Shown here: positions 34,698-43,955 of the stretch, piece by piece
How the letters are laid out: each line of letters opens with the position of its first letter
Position numbering within the stretch: position 1 is the stretch's first letter
NCBI GenBank assembly: GCA_964423925.1
Contig: CAYRGQ010000001.1
Location: forward strand, 62,001 to 126,000
DNA length: 64,000 nucleotides
Direction: 5' to 3'
Origin: CAYRGQ01 sp964423925
GTDB lineage: Bacteria > Bacteroidota > Bacteroidia > Sphingobacteriales > Sphingobacteriaceae
Notes under the pieces: generated by a model
Seen by the model: the letters and a program-made list of their open reading frames with translations, nothing else
Databases searched by the model: none
What the model was told of the DNA's origin: nothing
Made by a program: the position numbers and the translations under genes

Positions 34698-37600
34698 ATG
34701 AAAAGCACATTAACTAACCGGCAATGGATGCTGATGCTGTTAGCATTGATTGCGCACAGCGTTTTTCCGTTTATGGCGCAGGCGCAAACGGGCCAACGTC
34801 AGGTCACCGGCTTGGTGCGCTCGGCTAGCGAAGGAACGCCCATTTCGGGCGCCAGCGTTAGCGTTAAGGGCACGAGCGTGGCTGCCGCGACCAATGATAA
34901 TGGCCGATACAGCATCAACGTCCCCAACGCTGAAGCGGTATTGGTGTTCACCTTTCTCGGCCATGAGTCGCTGGAGGTAACCGTCGGCCAGCGCAGTACC
35001 ATTGACGTGACGCTGTCGCCGTCGCAGGAACTGATCAGCGAGGTGGTTGTGACCGCTTTGGGAATCGAACGCGAGACCAAATCACTCGGGTATTCGGTAG
35101 CGAAAGTAGACGGAGAAGATATCGTGCGGGTACCGCAAACCAACGTGGTCAACTCCATGTCAGGACGCATACCCGGCGTGGTGATCAATCAAACGGGTGG
35201 ACCGGGTTCATCGGTGAGCATGGTAATTCGCGGCCAAACTTCGTTGAGTACCGACAATCAGCCGTTATTCGTCGTAGATGGCGTACCGATGCAGAATAAG
35301 CTCAACAACGTGCAGGGTAGCCGACGCGGCGACCGCAACGAGGTGGATTATGGAAACGTCATTTCGGATATCAACCCCGAAAACATCGAGAGCATATCCG
35401 TGTTGAAAGGTCCGAGTGCAGCCGCCCTATACGGTTCTCGAGCAGGAAACGGCGTGGTGCTCATCACTACCAAATCCGGCAAGCGCGGCGAGGGGCTGGG
35501 TGTGACGTTCTCCACGAGCAACGTATTCGACGTCCCAGTCCGCTATTTGGACTTCCATTACTTGTATGGAAACGGAAATCGTCCGGATCTCTATCTGGAA
35601 GGAAATGCCTATTGGGGTGGCATGCCGCTCGACAAAGGGCTTAAGGCCCCCCATTTTATGAGCCCGCTTGACGAAGCCGGTAATAAGATTCCGATTGAAT
35701 TGAAGTCCTATCCGGATAACCCCAAAAACTTTATGGAAACCGGCATGACTTCAACCAATAATGTGACTGTATCCGGATCCCATGCGTATGGCACCTATCG
35801 CGTGTCGTACGACATGATGCGCCACAACGGCATGATACCTAATGCGGATTTGTCTAGGGATGCCATCTCGGCCAACACCGAGTCCAATGTGGGCAACAAC
35901 ATCAAGGTGCGCACCAACTTGAACTTCTTGCGTTCCGGTGCACCAAACCGACCTGCTACCGGCCGGGGCGCTAACCCGCTTTACGCTCTGTACCAGTGGT
36001 CGGCCATCGACGTGCGGGACATGCGGCAGTATTGGGAGGACGGCGCTGAGCACATCCAGCAACGCCGGCCCGCAACTGGCGAGGACAACCCTTATTTTTT
36101 GGCATATGCCCTGACCAATGCCTTCACCCGCGATCATGCCTACGGCAATGTGGAAGCGGATTGGACGCCGCTTGAAGGTTTGACCCTCTTGGGTCGGATC
36201 GGTCACGATATTTTCTCCGAAACGCAGGAGACTAAGATGCCGTGGTCCTATTCGCGTGCGGCCCGGGGAGCTTATTACCTCGACGATTTTGCCAATCAGG
36301 AAACCAACATGGAGTTTCGTGCAACCTACCGCAAACAAATCAAGGATTTCGACATGAACCTATCAGCCGGAACCATCTCCACCCGGCAACTCGGTAAAAG
36401 TAAATTTATCGGCGGTGTCAACCTCAGTGTGCCAGGCTTGTATCGGATCTCGAATATCCCGGTGGGCAATCGACAGGCGGATAACTCTACGTACGAGAAG
36501 CTTACCTACGGCGTGTATGGTATGGCGTCCGTCGGTTTCCGGGACAAACTGTATGTTGATGTGACAGCGCGAAACGACTGGTCGAGCACCCTGCCAGTCG
36601 ATAACCGCTCCTATTTTTATCCGTCGGCTTCCTTGAGCTGGTTGGTAAATAACACCTTTGAACTACCATCCGCTATTTCGTTTCTCAAACTCCGTGGTAG
36701 CGTGGCCCAGGTAGGTAACGACACGGCGCCCTACGCGCTTTATAATGCGCTAGGTATCGGGGGGTGGGGAGATTTGGTGACGACGAATATCGGCGATAAC
36801 CTAAAATCGCCGACGTTGAAGCCTGAGATTGCCACCTCGACCGAAGGAGGTTTGGATCTTTGGATGTTTGGCAACCGCCTGAAATTTGAAGGAACTTATT
36901 TCATGGCTCGCAATAAGAACCAAATCCTTTCCATTCCCGTGAGCCCCTCATCCGGTTATATTCGGTCAAATACCAACGCGGGTCTGCTTTCCAGCCGTGG
37001 ATTGGAGCTCGGCTTATGGGTGAACCCGATACGCGACCGCAATGGCTGGGACGTGGACGTAAGCCTCAACTGGTCGCGCACCCGCACCAGATTGGATGAA
37101 TTGACGGGCGATTTGCAATACCACGAGTTCTGGCGTGATAACGAAGGTGGAGCCTTGACTTGGGTAGGGGAGGAAATCGGCGACCTTTATAGCCGTGGCT
37201 ATATGCAGGTAACTGATCCCAATAGCCAGTATTACCGCTGGCCCATCCTGTCGCCGGCCGACGGCGGCTGGCAAGAAATGAACGGTATGGAAAATTTGGA
37301 GAAAGTGGGCAACTGGAACCCGGACTTTCTCATGGGCGGACAGATTGCCGTGCGCTACAAACGTTTCTCGCTGCATGCTAGTTTCGATTGGCGCAAAGGG
37401 GGCCAATTTATGTCATGGACCTATCGATACGGGGGCTCTAACTGGCGAGATGCCAATCAATTGGCGAAAGTGATTCCCGGTAGTTTGTATAGCCCCGATG
37501 AACTGGTTGCGCTCTTGAAGTCTAACCCCGAATACTATATCATTCCTCAAAATGGCCATTTCCCCCGGGTGGGCGGGCATACGGCTGAGACTGGGGGGTA

Positions 37601-38033
37601 TCCGCTGGGTGGCCTAAACGACGGTGGCTTTATCCCCGGTGTGTTTGAAAAAGATCCGAGCGATCCGACAATAGACCCAAACAATCCGGATTCTAAGTAC
37701 ATCGAGGTGCTGGGAGGGGAAGGAACGCCGATATTGAGGGAAATGACCCGGATGTTCTCTTGGGGTTTTAACAAGCAAGTTACCTTCGATTCGGATTTTC
37801 TCAAACTGCGGGAGATTGCCATTGGCTACGCGTTGCCAGATGTGGGCAGGTTGAAGAATATGCACCTGTCGGTCTATACGCAGAACATCATTTTGTGGAC
37901 AAAAGCGAAGAACGGAATCGATCCTGAACGAGCGTTTCGCATCTCAGGCGACACCTTCCGGCAAGGTATCGAATGGAACAACGTGCTCCCTTGGACTTCG
38001 CCCATCGGGTTTAAGTTGAGTGTAAGCTTGTAA
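34698..38033 (+). CDS. susC: SusC/RagA-family TonB-dependent outer-membrane transporter, copy 1
   Basis: A 1111-residue outer-membrane protein. Residues 1-29 are a signal peptide (ending AQAQ); residues about 36-120 are a carboxypeptidase-regulatory-like domain (VTGLVRSASEGTPISGASV); a plug domain runs from about 130 to 250 with SGRIPGVVINQTGG and FVVDGVP; the remainder is a 22-strand beta barrel ending with the aromatic-rich GFKLSVSL. No N-terminal secretin/STN domain is present, so it is probably not coupled to an anti-sigma factor. It works with the SusD lipoprotein 20 bases downstream to take up an oligomer in a TonB-powered manner. A second pair at 40500-45629 is homologous. Confidence 0.95.
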   Translation: MKSTLTNRQWMLMLLALIAHSVFPFMAQAQTGQRQVTGLVRSASEGTPISGASVSVKGTSVAAATNDNGRYSINVPNAEAVLVFTFLGHESLEVTVGQRSTIDVTLSPSQELISEVVVTALGIERETKSLGYSVAKVDGEDIVRVPQTNVVNSMSGRIPGVVINQTGGPGSSVSMVIRGQTSLSTDNQPLFVVDGVPMQNKLNNVQGSRRGDRNEVDYGNVISDINPENIESISVLKGPSAAALYGSRAGNGVVLITTKSGKRGEGLGVTFSTSNVFDVPVRYLDFHYLYGNGNRPDLYLEGNAYWGGMPLDKGLKAPHFMSPLDEAGNKIPIELKSYPDNPKNFMETGMTSTNNVTVSGSHAYGTYRVSYDMMRHNGMIPNADLSRDAISANTESNVGNNIKVRTNLNFLRSGAPNRPATGRGANPLYALYQWSAIDVRDMRQYWEDGAEHIQQRRPATGEDNPYFLAYALTNAFTRDHAYGNVEADWTPLEGLTLLGRIGHDIFSETQETKMPWSYSRAARGAYYLDDFANQETNMEFRATYRKQIKDFDMNLSAGTISTRQLGKSKFIGGVNLSVPGLYRISNIPVGNRQADNSTYEKLTYGVYGMASVGFRDKLYVDVTARNDWSSTLPVDNRSYFYPSASLSWLVNNTFELPSAISFLKLRGSVAQVGNDTAPYALYNALGIGGWGDLVTTNIGDNLKSPTLKPEIATSTEGGLDLWMFGNRLKFEGTYFMARNKNQILSIPVSPSSGYIRSNTNAGLLSSRGLELGLWVNPIRDRNGWDVDVSLNWSRTRTRLDELTGDLQYHEFWRDNEGGALTWVGEEIGDLYSRGYMQVTDPNSQYYRWPILSPADGGWQEMNGMENLEKVGNWNPDFLMGGQIAVRYKRFSLHASFDWRKGGQFMSWTYRYGGSNWRDANQLAKVIPGSLYSPDELVALLKSNPEYYIIPQNGHFPRVGGHTAETGGYPLGGLNDGGFIPGVFEKDPSDPTIDPNNPDSKYIEVLGGEGTPILREMTRMFSWGFNKQVTFDSDFLKLREIAIGYALPDVGRLKNMHLSVYTQNIILWTKAKNGIDPERAFRISGDTFRQGIEWNNVLPWTSPIGFKLSVSL

Positions 38034-38053
38034 CGCATTTAAAATCTTCGATC

Positions 38054-39760
38054 ATGAAAATTAAACAAATATACAGGCTGGCCATTGTTGCTGGTATCCT
38101 TACGGGCGTTGCCGCATGTGGCGACAAGCTCACCGAAGCTAACATCAATCCGAACGGGGTGGATCAAGCCGTAGGCAACCCGAATATGATTATGCCCACC
38201 ATCCTGTCGGCGGCCGCGACAGACTACCTCAACAAAGGCTGGGACGTGTCGGCGGGTGTCGTACAGCATATCCAGCATATAAGCTGGGGAGATGGAATCA
38301 ATCATTACGATTGGTCTCCGGAGAACTGGGCGAATTACTATGGTACGCTCAGGAATAACAATTACTTGTTGAATTCGCCCAATTCCTCGGCATTCCATCG
38401 CGGGGTGGCGTTGACCATGAAGGCGTTTACTTTCGGGATGATTACCGACCTCTGGGGCGATGCGCCGTATACGGATGCCGTTAAAGGTGACCAAGGTATA
38501 TTCGAGCCGGTCTTTGACTCCCAAGAAACCATCTACCGCGGTATCTTTGACGATTTGCAGGCCGCCACCGAAATTTTCGCCACGGGTGACAATACTGGCT
38601 ATCTCAACGGATACGACGTGTTCTATAATGGTGATCCTGCCGCGTGGCATCGCTTCGCCAATTCCCTGATCTTGCGTTATGCCATGCGCGTATCCGAAAA
38701 ACTGCCCGATGTAGCAAAATCGCACATCGAACGCGTGGTGGCCTCAGGCATCTATATCAAGGAGCCGGCAGAGGATGCCGTCATCAACTACGTAGGTACC
38801 CAGACCAACAACGCTTGGCCGCACAACTACGACCAAGACGACAACCAGCTTAGCAACTTCCGTCGCCGCGTGCCGGCCAAGGCTTTTATCGATCAACTGC
38901 AGGGGACGAATGATCCGCGCCTGAGTGTGTGGTGGGCGCCCGTACGGGTCCAATGGGTGCAAGACAACACCTTGGGTCAATATATGGACGACGCTATCTA
39001 TCGCGACGGGGAACGCCTCGGCGTAGTGGAGCTCTCAGAGGGCGAATTTCGGAATCAAATCAATGCAGGGTTTAAGTTCACCCGGCGCTATAACCCGGCC
39101 CACAAACAACCTGGCGATGTGGATATCGATCCCAGTTTATACGTCGGGCTGGGAGCAGGTCTTTCCAATACCTACACCTACAATGGTAACCCGACAGCCG
39201 GGCAGGATTTCCCAAACCAGCACGTGTCCACCATGTCCGACCTATATTGGTGGAGCGGGCACCCGGATTCGTACGACTTAAAGAAGGCGCGTATTATCTC
39301 CGCGTCGGAAGTTAGTTTTATCCTCGCCGAGTCCGCCTTAAAAGGCTGGTCCGTGGGCGGAAATGCTGAAACCCATTACCTGGAGGGCATCCGAAAGTCG
39401 TTGGTTACTTGGAAGAAAGAAGGTGAGTATGGCGCTTTCGTCAGTCAACCCCAGGTACAGTTCAATGCCTCCACCGCGCTGGAACAAATCATCACCCAAA
39501 AATGGGTGGCTAGTTATACCGGTGCGACCGAAGCATGGATGGACTATAGAAGAACCGGCTATCCTCAGCTTCAAGCCGGACCGCAATCCGTTCAGCCCGT
39601 ATTGCCCGTCCGTTTTATTTACGGATCGGCCGAACAATTGGGTAACCCTAAAAACACGGAAGAAGCAATCAATAGACTGGAGCAAAACCAATATACGAAT
39701 CAGCCCAACAGCCAATGGTCTAAACCGTGGATTATACAAGGCACCGGCAAGCCGTGGTAA
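38054..39760 (+). CDS. susD: SusD/RagB-family surface lipoprotein, copy 1
   Basis: A 568-residue lipoprotein (GVAAC, Cys22) that caps the SusC barrel and binds the imported ligand. The N-terminal segment GDKLTEANINPNGVDQAVGNP and the tetratricopeptide-like helical core with NYYGTLRNNNYLL, MKAFTFGMITDLWGDAPYTDA and FILAESALKGW are typical of the SusD-like branch that pairs with this SusC type. The C-terminus ends GTGKPW, as does the paralogue at 45629. The stop codon lies inside the loop of a strong hairpin that ends the transcript. The ligand is unknown. Confidence 0.94.
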   Translation: MKIKQIYRLAIVAGILTGVAACGDKLTEANINPNGVDQAVGNPNMIMPTILSAAATDYLNKGWDVSAGVVQHIQHISWGDGINHYDWSPENWANYYGTLRNNNYLLNSPNSSAFHRGVALTMKAFTFGMITDLWGDAPYTDAVKGDQGIFEPVFDSQETIYRGIFDDLQAATEIFATGDNTGYLNGYDVFYNGDPAAWHRFANSLILRYAMRVSEKLPDVAKSHIERVVASGIYIKEPAEDAVINYVGTQTNNAWPHNYDQDDNQLSNFRRRVPAKAFIDQLQGTNDPRLSVWWAPVRVQWVQDNTLGQYMDDAIYRDGERLGVVELSEGEFRNQINAGFKFTRRYNPAHKQPGDVDIDPSLYVGLGAGLSNTYTYNGNPTAGQDFPNQHVSTMSDLYWWSGHPDSYDLKKARIISASEVSFILAESALKGWSVGGNAETHYLEGIRKSLVTWKKEGEYGAFVSQPQVQFNASTALEQIITQKWVASYTGATEAWMDYRRTGYPQLQAGPQSVQPVLPVRFIYGSAEQLGNPKNTEEAINRLEQNQYTNQPNSQWSKPWIIQGTGKPW

Positions 39761-39783
39761 CGGCTTGCCGGAAGGCTTTTTTT
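39744..39783 (+). terminator. Strong hairpin at the end of the first susD gene
   Basis: An 11-base perfect stem (CCGGCAAGCCG with CGGCTTGCCGG) has the susD stop codon in its loop; seven T residues begin five bases after the stem. It is likely a terminator, possibly partial. Confidence 0.7.
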
Positions 39784-39820
39784 AACAGTTAAATTCTATA
39801 AACCAATAAGTTTCAATGCG

Positions 39821-39828
39821 TATCTTTA
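39821..39828 (+). promoter_or_regulatory. Possible -7 element before the second SusCD transcript
   Basis: TATCTTTA matches TAnnTTTG at seven positions and precedes two hairpins in the leader of the lipoprotein gene at 39941. No -33 box is obvious. Confidence 0.3.
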
Positions 39829-39838
39829 GCAAACTAAT

Positions 39839-39898
39839 CGATTGAGCAATCGGCTAATGGCCCCGTTAGGCGGCTCCCGTTTTGGGGGCCATTAGTCG
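39839..39898 (+). promoter_or_regulatory. Tandem hairpins in the leader of the second SusCD operon
   Basis: CGATTG-AG-CAATCG (39839-39852) is followed immediately by a 14-base stem, CGGCTAATGGCCCC with GGGGCCATTAGTCG (39851-39898), enclosing a 20-base loop and followed by TTTT. The pair overlaps by two bases, so the two stems could compete. The function may be termination or attenuation of transcription into the second SusCD pair. Confidence 0.45.
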
Positions 39899-39940
39899 TT
39901 TTAGTATAAACCAATTATAGACCATTTAAAGCAGCGTATT

Positions 39941-40465
39941 ATGATGAGACGTCGACTATTTTTACTAGGAATGGCTTTCTGTAGCCTAGTATTCGTTTCC
40001 TGCGAGAAGAACCAGGCTCCGGTTGACTACGTGTCGGCCAAAAAGGAATGGATAGCAGGCACGTGGAAGCAGAAGGACCTGCTGCTGGGCGTCACGACCA
40101 CCGTCGCTGGCTTTCGCCTGACGGAAGGCAGCAGCATGCTGACCGATCCACTTATCAATGCAGTCCTCACTGGCGCATTCGGAGGGAACCCCTTTCTCTC
40201 GACCGCTAACAACGGCTATGTTTTTAATGCCAATGGTACCTACACGGTCAGCGGTGATTTTTCTCTTATCCAACCCGATATTGGTGATAGCGGACAGTGG
40301 GACTTGGAAGTCTATGGTGCTGTTCTGGCTCTCTTTCCCTCCGCTGACAGCCGGATTCCCCAATGGGTTAACAATGTCCGGCCTACTGAGCTGAACTTGG
40401 GCCTAACCGTGAACGTCCCTGGACTGGGGGCTGTTCCGATGAACTTATTGCTGGAAAAGCAATAA
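39941..40465 (+). CDS. Small lipoprotein of unknown family, SusCD-associated
   Basis: A 174-residue lipoprotein (VFVSC, Cys21, counting from 39941; the second ATG at 39944 is equally possible). After the anchor come about 150 residues rich in Thr, Gly, Asn and beta-strand patterns (WIAGTWKQKDLLLGVTTTVAG, GYVFNANGTYTVSGDF, SGQWDLEVYGAVLALF, LNLGLTVNVPGLGAVPMNLLLEK), reminiscent of lipocalin-like glycan-binding proteins seen beside SusD genes. I do not recognise the family. It begins the second SusCD transcript, 34 bases before susC, so a surface binding role is the obvious inference. Confidence 0.7.
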   Translation: MMRRRLFLLGMAFCSLVFVSCEKNQAPVDYVSAKKEWIAGTWKQKDLLLGVTTTVAGFRLTEGSSMLTDPLINAVLTGAFGGNPFLSTANNGYVFNANGTYTVSGDFSLIQPDIGDSGQWDLEVYGAVLALFPSADSRIPQWVNNVRPTELNLGLTVNVPGLGAVPMNLLLEKQ

Positions 40466-40499
40466 GTGAGACTGAGTGCGGACCTTCAAACCAAGTCAG

Positions 40500-43400
40500 A
40501 TGAAAACTTATTCGTTAATGTTTATGAAAAAAATTTACGCCACTATCCGATTGTTGCCAATGTGTTTATTGGCTCTAACTATGGGCATGGCCCCCGCGCA
40601 GGCCTACAAGGATTTCGCCATACAGCATACCGTTGTGCGGGGTAAGGTTAGCAGCGAAACCGAGGGGTCGCTTTCGGGCGTTTCTGTACGCGAAAAAGGC
40701 ACCAACAACGTCGTCTCGACCAACGCTACTGGCGATTTCGAAATTCGCGTAGCTAATAATGAGAGCGTGCTCGTGTTTACTTCCATGGGGTATACGCCGA
40801 CGGAAATTACGGTCGGTACGCAGCGCACCATCAACCTGACCTTGCTACCGGCGTCGCAGGAAATCGAGGGCGTCGTGGTAACAGCTTTGGGTATTACCCG
40901 TGCCAAGAAGGCGTTAGGGTATTCGGTAGAAGAAGTCAAAGCCGACGAATTCGTGCGCGTGCCGCAGGAAAACGTCTTGAACGCGATGAGCGGCAAGGTG
41001 GCTGGCGTCACCATCAACCAGACGGGAGGCGTGGGCTCGTCGGTGAGCATGATTATCCGTGGCGCTACCTCGCTCAGCAGCGACAACCAGCCACTCTTCG
41101 TCATTGACGGCGTCCCCGTGTCCAATACCGTTAACAACGTGACCAACATTGGCGATCGCAATAACGTCGACTACGGCAATGCCATCTCTAGCCTGAACCC
41201 CGATGACATCGAAAGTGTGACGGTGTTGAAAGGAGCCAACGCAGCCGCCTTGTACGGCTCTCGGGCAGGTAATGGCGTCGTGCTAATTAATACTAAAAGT
41301 GGCCGTAATGCGGATCGGGTTACTATCTCTATCACGTCCAATACGGTCATCGATCGACCCTACCGTTTCCTGGATTTCCAATCCAAGTTTGGGTCCGGTT
41401 CGTTTTCGGCTATCCCGACAGAAATAAGCGGGTCCCTTTTCTCCAATCCGTTCGGCGCCTTGGTCCAGGAAAACGTTTCGGGATCATACGGGGCCGAGTT
41501 GGACAAAGGCTACTTGGCCGTGCAATGGAACAGTCCGGTGGGGGAGGACGGAAGGCGCATCCCAACACCGTTGGTGTCGTATCCCAACAACATCCAGAAT
41601 TTCATCCAAAACGGGCTAACTTCGACCAATAGCATATCGGTCGCCAATAGCAACGAGCGGATGAACTACCGCATGTCCTATTCTAATATGGCGCATCGCG
41701 GAATGATTCCCAATACGGACCTGAAGCGCAATACGCTTAACCTCAACGGCGGCCTCAGCATCCGGGAAAACCTGCGGATTTCCAGCATGATCGATATCAG
41801 CCGCAACAACGCCGACAACCGCCCCAGTGGCGACCGCGGTACTAACCCCTTGGAGGCTGCCTATATGCTCTCTCCGCACATCAATATCCTGGAATTACAA
41901 GACTATTGGATGCCCGGACAGGAGGGCTTGCAGCAACGTAGCCACAACCCCACAGGTTTCGATAATCCATATTTCCTAGCTAATGAAGTCAGCAACGGAT
42001 TCAACCGCGATCGCTTGTATGGGAATATCCGCGCAGACTGGGGTATCATGCCCGGGCTGGATCTGATGGTCCGTTACGGCTTGGATATGTACAAGGAACA
42101 GCGAGAAACCAAGTTGCCCATGAGCTATACCCGCGAGTTGAGGGGAGGCTACGGCATCGTCAACCTCAATCGGTTTGAGAGCAATGCCGACTTTTTGCTC
42201 AGCTATAACACCGAGGTTCGGGACTTCGCCATCGGCGTATCGGGCGGGGGCAACTTCAGGTTCCAGAAAAACAACGATATCGTCAACAAAAGCCGCAATG
42301 GATCGCAGGGCTTGATTCTGCCCGGTGTATACACGTTGCAAAACATCCTCGCTTCGGATCTGGATTACTCCAGCTATCTGATGCGCAGGGGCGTGCACAG
42401 CGCCTATGGAATGGCCAATATCGGCTTCCGCGATATGGTATTCCTCGACCTGACCGCCAGGAATGACTGGTCGAGTACCTTGCCCAACGCAAGCCCCTAT
42501 TTCTACCCGTCTGCTTCGTTAAGCGTGATCGTCAACGAAATACTAGGCGTGAGCAATCGCAAGGTTGACCTGATTAAACTGCGTGGAAGCTACGCGGAAG
42601 TGGGGAACGATGCCGGCGCGTACTTGTTGATGAATACGCTCTCTAACGCCAGCGTATGGGGTAATGTGCCGCGGTTTGGCATCCCAGGCGTGCGGTTGAT
42701 ACCGGACTTGAAGCCGGAGATCGCCCGCTCCTACGAAGGAGGCGTTGACCTGAATTTTTTCCGAAATGCGCTCCGCTTGTCGGGTACTTGGTACACCGTG
42801 GACAATGAAAATCAGATTTTCCCCACATCCAGAGCCGCGTCTTCGGGAGTGACCAACGCCAACATCAACGCGGGCAAATTGCGCAGCAAGGGTTTTGAGT
42901 TGACCTTTGGCGCCTCGCCTGTACGTTCGGCTAATTGGAACTGGGACGTCAACGTGAATTTCACCCGAAACCGCACGCGGATTCTGGAACTGACGGACGA
43001 CATGCCTTTCTACCGTTTTTGGGGTACCTCGGGCGCCGGGGCATGGACCTACGTAGGCGAGGAAGTGGGGGATATCTACGGTGCGGAACTTGTGACCGTC
43101 AACCACCCGAAATATCCTCAATACCAAGGCTACCCGTTGCTGGATAATACCGGTAAGTGGGTGGCGATCGACGCTGAGGAAACGCGCAACAAAATCGGCA
43201 ATTTCAACCCCAATTTCGTCATGGGTGGGCAGACCAGTGTCTCGTATAAGAACTGGACCCTGCAGATGTCCCTCGACTGGCGCAACGGTGGCGACTTCTT
43301 TTCCGAAACCTTTCGGCGTGGAGAAGAGGAAGCGCGATCCAATCGTTTTCTCGACAAGCTGTTTGATCGCGGCTTGATGACCGACAAAGAGGTGCGCGAC

Positions 43401-43943
43401 TACCTCGTGGCTAACGAAGACCAAATGATACGGGTATCGGGAAATAACTTCCCGTTGGTGGGTGGACCCACGCCCGAATATAACGGTTATCCGTTTTTAT
43501 ATCCCCCATACACCTTGCCTTACGGTGGCGTGTTTGTGCCCGGCATACGACAAATCGGCGTAGACGATGCAGGTGAACCCATTTATGTAGAAAACCTGGG
43601 CGAAAAGATCAACCAGGCGGACGGTACGCTTGTGCTGCCTTTCGCGGGGGCGACCACTTGGAGCTTCCCGCAGGCATTTGTGTTTCCGTCGGATTACCTC
43701 AAACTGCGCGAAATATCGTTGACCTATGCGCTCCCCCAACAACTTGTCAGCCGTTGGAATGTGCAAAACATGAGCGTGTCGGTTTACAGCAGGAATATCA
43801 TTTTATGGACGAAAGCCAAAATCGGCGTCGACCCGGAGAATGCTTACAAACCTTCGGGCAATGGATTCCTGCAAGGGGTGGAGCAGTACAATATTAATCC
43901 GTGGGTGATGCCAATCGGATTTAGGTTACAAGTCACATTTTAG
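40500..43943 (+). CDS. susC: SusC/RagA-family TonB-dependent outer-membrane transporter, copy 2
   Basis: About 1147 residues. Several in-frame starts exist (40476, 40500, 40518, 40524); I take 40500, but 40524 gives an equally good signal peptide ending in PAQA. The layout matches copy 1: regulatory-like domain (VRGKVSSETEGSLSGVSV), plug (SGKVAGVTINQTGGVGSS, FVIDGVPVSNTVNNV) and a barrel ending GFRLQVTF. The similarity along the full length shows that the two SusC proteins are paralogues, though the loops and the insertions between residues 230-270 and 900-1000 differ, which would allow a different ligand length or branch. The SusD partner follows after 12 bases. Confidence 0.94.
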   Translation: MKTYSLMFMKKIYATIRLLPMCLLALTMGMAPAQAYKDFAIQHTVVRGKVSSETEGSLSGVSVREKGTNNVVSTNATGDFEIRVANNESVLVFTSMGYTPTEITVGTQRTINLTLLPASQEIEGVVVTALGITRAKKALGYSVEEVKADEFVRVPQENVLNAMSGKVAGVTINQTGGVGSSVSMIIRGATSLSSDNQPLFVIDGVPVSNTVNNVTNIGDRNNVDYGNAISSLNPDDIESVTVLKGANAAALYGSRAGNGVVLINTKSGRNADRVTISITSNTVIDRPYRFLDFQSKFGSGSFSAIPTEISGSLFSNPFGALVQENVSGSYGAELDKGYLAVQWNSPVGEDGRRIPTPLVSYPNNIQNFIQNGLTSTNSISVANSNERMNYRMSYSNMAHRGMIPNTDLKRNTLNLNGGLSIRENLRISSMIDISRNNADNRPSGDRGTNPLEAAYMLSPHINILELQDYWMPGQEGLQQRSHNPTGFDNPYFLANEVSNGFNRDRLYGNIRADWGIMPGLDLMVRYGLDMYKEQRETKLPMSYTRELRGGYGIVNLNRFESNADFLLSYNTEVRDFAIGVSGGGNFRFQKNNDIVNKSRNGSQGLILPGVYTLQNILASDLDYSSYLMRRGVHSAYGMANIGFRDMVFLDLTARNDWSSTLPNASPYFYPSASLSVIVNEILGVSNRKVDLIKLRGSYAEVGNDAGAYLLMNTLSNASVWGNVPRFGIPGVRLIPDLKPEIARSYEGGVDLNFFRNALRLSGTWYTVDNENQIFPTSRAASSGVTNANINAGKLRSKGFELTFGASPVRSANWNWDVNVNFTRNRTRILELTDDMPFYRFWGTSGAGAWTYVGEEVGDIYGAELVTVNHPKYPQYQGYPLLDNTGKWVAIDAEETRNKIGNFNPNFVMGGQTSVSYKNWTLQMSLDWRNGGDFFSETFRRGEEEARSNRFLDKLFDRGLMTDKEVRDYLVANEDQMIRVSGNNFPLVGGPTPEYNGYPFLYPPYTLPYGGVFVPGIRQIGVDDAGEPIYVENLGEKINQADGTLVLPFAGATTWSFPQAFVFPSDYLKLREISLTYALPQQLVSRWNVQNMSVSVYSRNIILWTKAKIGVDPENAYKPSGNGFLQGVEQYNINPWVMPIGFRLQVTF

Positions 43944-43955
43944 CACGTGAAGATC

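Noticed and set aside
42543..43424. Open frame of 293 codons on the minus strand inside the second susC
   Set aside because: It lies wholly opposite a clear SusC coding frame, and its translation has no recognisable domain and shadow-like composition.
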